A program made the position numbers and the translations under genes. A stretch of DNA of 32,719 bases from Coleophoma eucalyptorum (taxonomy: Eukaryota; Ascomycota; Leotiomycetes; Helotiales; Dermateaceae), in assembly GCA_026120035.1 (NCBI GenBank), contig JALRME010000087.1, positions 1-32,719 on the forward strand. Direction: 5' to 3'. This document shows, one piece after another, positions 30,901 to 32,719 of the stretch. Under the pieces are notes generated by a model, which was not told the DNA's origin, did not search any database, and saw only the letters and a list, made by a program, of their open reading frames with translations. Position 1 is the first letter of the stretch. Each line of letters opens with the position of its first letter.

Positions 30901-32515
30901 CAAATCCATCCTCTTCTTCTCGGTCGCTGCGATAGTTGACCAACAGACGGTGGTTGTTGTAGTCCCCTTTCGAGCCTTGATTGACGATCTTGTCGTACGA
31001 GGATAAGAGCTTGGTCTCTATTATCACGAGTGACGGCCGGGTTCCACCTATAGCCTAGCTTAGTTGGTATTGGTTAGTACCGACCAGGCAGTCCAGCCCG
31101 AGTTCTTACACTGGGCTAAAGGACTCGAACTTTATAGTGAACTCGCCTACCTCTTCTTTGATGAAGGGCACGTAGCCTTGACCGACCGATCCTATCGTAC
31201 GAACCTACAGGAACTTTGGAAACTACGTTATCTGAACTATCTATTTACCGTGCTTACTGCTACGCTTATAGTTGATTTGGAGGAGAAGCTCTTAGAGGAG
31301 CTATTGATTCCTAATGCAAAAATCTTTCGCCGACCAACCGTACGGCCCAAGGTCAAGTACTAGGTTGTCGATAGTCAAGGACAGATACTATCAACCAAAG
31401 CCATCGAATATATCCAGCGGATTGGACGATTACTAGATCACAAGCGAGAGGTGGTATACGTACGAAGCTATAGCATAGGGGAGATGATCAGTGAGGAACT
31501 CGACTGTCCCTTCTATAAGGCTACTACTCAGGACAAGAGCTAGGTCTTGGATACATGGGCATATGGGCCGGGAGGCTGGATTGTTACCACCGGGGCATTA
31601 GGAACCGGGATCAATATCCCCGGAATCATCTATATTCTCCATGTCGACCGACCGTACGGACTCACCAGTTTTGTACAGCAGTCCGAACGAGGCGGACGGG
31701 ATAGCGAGGTAAGCGAATCCATCATCTTTGTTAACGTTACAAGCACCCAGCCATACTACCGACCGAGTCTGATGAGTGCATACTCGACCGAGAAGGCCGA
31801 TAAGCAGGCCTTGACCGAGTTCATACAGAGACTAGGTTGTCGGCGCTAGGTCCTCGGACGACATATGGATGGGCCTTAGGATAGCCAGGTTAGCTGCCGA
31901 GCTCAAGACTGGGTGTTGTATGACTTCTACCGGCGGCAGTAGTATCAAGAGAGGCTCCTCGCCAAGCTCGAGGCAGCATCTTCCGAAGACCTCCCGGCCT
32001 CGGCCTCGACGCCCGACCCGAACGAGGAGAGAAATGGTGTCTAGCTCATCCAGGAGACATCGTACGAAACCGAGCACCAAGCCGAGCAGATGGTCCGGGT
32101 CCTTCAACATCTCACCAAGTCCTGCTTCTTCTATTAGCTCCTCCTTCACCCCCTCGACTCGGGATCTAGAGAGGATCAGCCCAGCCATTCGTACGATGAA
32201 TGTCGTAAAGCCATACAGTATAGTTGTGGCCGTCAAGAATTCTTCCAGTGGGCTAAGGAGCTCAAGCTAAAGGCGGGGCATAACTGCTACAAATGTGGGT
32301 TATCGTAGACGTCTGCCGGTAGGTGGAGGATGGCAGCTCATGTGAGTATCCCTTGGTAGGTCTTTAGGGGATCTTCATCCTACACCAGCTTGGCTTTCTT
32401 GAGCGGATTGCTTTAGGGTTGGGATTCTCTAGATCGTACGAACAAGACATTTGGCTATAGATACAAAGAATGTCCGAGGGGAGAAGAAGCTACTACGAGA
32501 GTAACTAGACGATAG
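27968..32515 (+). pseudogene. Fused zinc-finger / tyrosine recombinase / RecQ-like helicase gene, nonsense-mutated
   Basis: One frame of about 1515 codons with no indel but 20 internal stops. Domains: two C2H2-like fingers of the DUF3505/OrsD type (about 28115-28190 and 28318-28385; FQCHQCPFKTQNRAVVRQH, then RMQSWFKGKKQRYWVVDE). A helical region at 28628-29930 follows. The tyrosine-recombinase signature is Arg in ARGPEL (29984), Lys in YDKS (30086), Arg in GWRYVAIGI (30326), His in AGHGQ (30491) and Tyr in HYAI (30518), the last two nine residues apart as in the family. RecQ motifs follow: LPTSSGKS (Lys 30902), FDEGH (31160), VLTATL, and QQSERGGRDSEVS (about 31676). A CYKCG knuckle is near 32290. 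Stops are 14 TAG, 4 TAA and 2 TGA, consistent with coding-strand C-to-T changes of Gln or Arg codons. 28628-30148 is stop-free. Not functional as it stands. Confidence 0.75.
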
Positions 32516-32566
32516 TATAGCAGATAGCTTACTTAGAGCTCTATATTAAATCATAAGGAATAATAA

Positions 32567-32586
32567 GGAGGGAGGGGGAGGGAGGG
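32567..32586 (+). repeat. G-quadruplex-capable tract
   Basis: Four runs of three or more Gs separated by single As (GGGAGGGGGAGGGAGGG) lie just after the last helicase codons and 40 bp before the next transposon. Confidence 0.75.
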
Positions 32587-32626
32587 TTATTCTAGAAGAG
32601 AATGTTTAATTAAGTACTTTAAGCTA

Positions 32627-32719
32627 ACGTATATGATAAGCGAGTGTACCATACAAGCGAGTGTACCACTTTCTTAACTACCCTATATGAAATTACTAAA
32701 TCTACTATACCAACCCTAT
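32627..32719 (+). mobile_element. Left end of another pogo-type transposon, cut by the window edge
   Basis: TA at 32625-32626 is followed by ACGTATATGATAAGCGAGTG and, 17 bp later, a second AAGCGAGTGTACCA, then ACTTTCTTAACTACCCTA. This reproduces the left-end plan of pogo-1 (ACGT terminus, two AAGCGARTG motifs, then a CCCTA-containing leader). The transposase, if any, lies beyond the window. Confidence 0.7.

Larger units (their letters stand above)
27871..32600 (+). mobile_element. Large C2H2 / tyrosine-recombinase / RecQ-helicase element
   Basis: It starts at the break in the PKS ketosynthase (27870/27871) and runs to the G-rich tract near 32586; the right end is not defined. It has one long gene, a left end with two palindromes, and 20 CGTACG sites. 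Such DUF3505-RecQ genes occur in many copies in ascomycete genomes, often near telomeres (telomere-linked helicases). I infer mobility from the recombinase-like domain and from its insertion in a gene. No target duplication can be scored, because the other PKS half is not in view. Confidence 0.65.

Noticed and set aside
28604..32416. Recoded TAG (Gln) in the helicase frame
   Set aside because: TAA and TGA stops are present too, ordinary CAG codons remain, and host genes in the window use TAG/TGA/TAA as stops; mutation explains it better.
27871..32600. Starship element
   Set aside because: No DUF3435 captain gene of the usual kind or cargo is seen; the recombinase-like domain is fused to a helicase instead.
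1..32719. tRNA or rRNA genes
   Set aside because: I looked for tRNA B-box-like GTTCGANTCC and rRNA-like blocks on both strands by eye and found none convincing.

Overview
This window looks like nuclear DNA from a filamentous ascomycete (Pezizomycotina; I cannot place it lower). The evidence is short GT-AG introns of 46-65 bp, a Zn(II)2Cys6 regulator with a fungal middle-homology region, a DHA1-type MFS transporter, a fungal HNH_2 protein, a highly-reducing-type polyketide synthase (PKS) remnant, and several Fot1/pogo transposons with TA target duplications. Many genes carry nonsense changes that look like C-to-T decay at CpA or CpG, as repeat-induced point mutation (RIP) produces.

Layout: 0.9-2.0 kb holds an intact intronless GT28/MGDG-synthase-like glycosyltransferase. 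2.07-3.93 kb is a complete pogo element with intact transposase. 4.1-4.7 kb holds a short tandem repeat and the 3' remnant of a carboxylesterase. 4.96-6.78 kb is a second, dead pogo element. 7.2-9.6 kb holds an unrecognised broken gene and an intact HNH protein. 9.8-10.7 kb is a mosaic of repeats: a tandem repeat, a helicase-element 5' fragment, a solo LTR and a pogo end. 13.2-18.8 kb holds an MFS transporter pseudogene, an intact Zn2Cys6 regulator (seven exons, 742 aa) and a convergent glycine-zipper gene with one premature stop. 20.4-23.2 kb is nested repeats: a degenerate pogo copy split by an LTR, a palindrome-rich block and a 5'-truncated pogo copy. 23.3-27.9 kb is a broken PKS on the minus strand, cut inside its ketosynthase domain. 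27.9-32.6 kb is a large element with one reading frame coding C2H2 fingers, a tyrosine-recombinase-like domain and a RecQ-type helicase. The window ends just inside another pogo element at 32627.

The most unusual signal is at DNA level. The palindrome CGTACG, nearly always as YCGTACGR, occurs 13 times in the intact pogo element and 20 times in the recombinase-helicase element, in all three codon phases. I found none in the host-type genes. Two elements with unrelated transposition chemistry share it, and an LTR carries a copy as well. The second notable point is the fusion itself: a recognisable tyrosine-recombinase signature (Arg, Lys, Arg, Gly-His and a Tyr nine residues after the His) lies directly upstream of RecQ helicase motifs in one continuous frame.

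Functionally, the MFS transporter, Zn2Cys6 regulator and PKS may be remains of a secondary-metabolite region. The PKS and transporter are dead, the regulator is intact, and mobile elements flank or cut the PKS on both sides.
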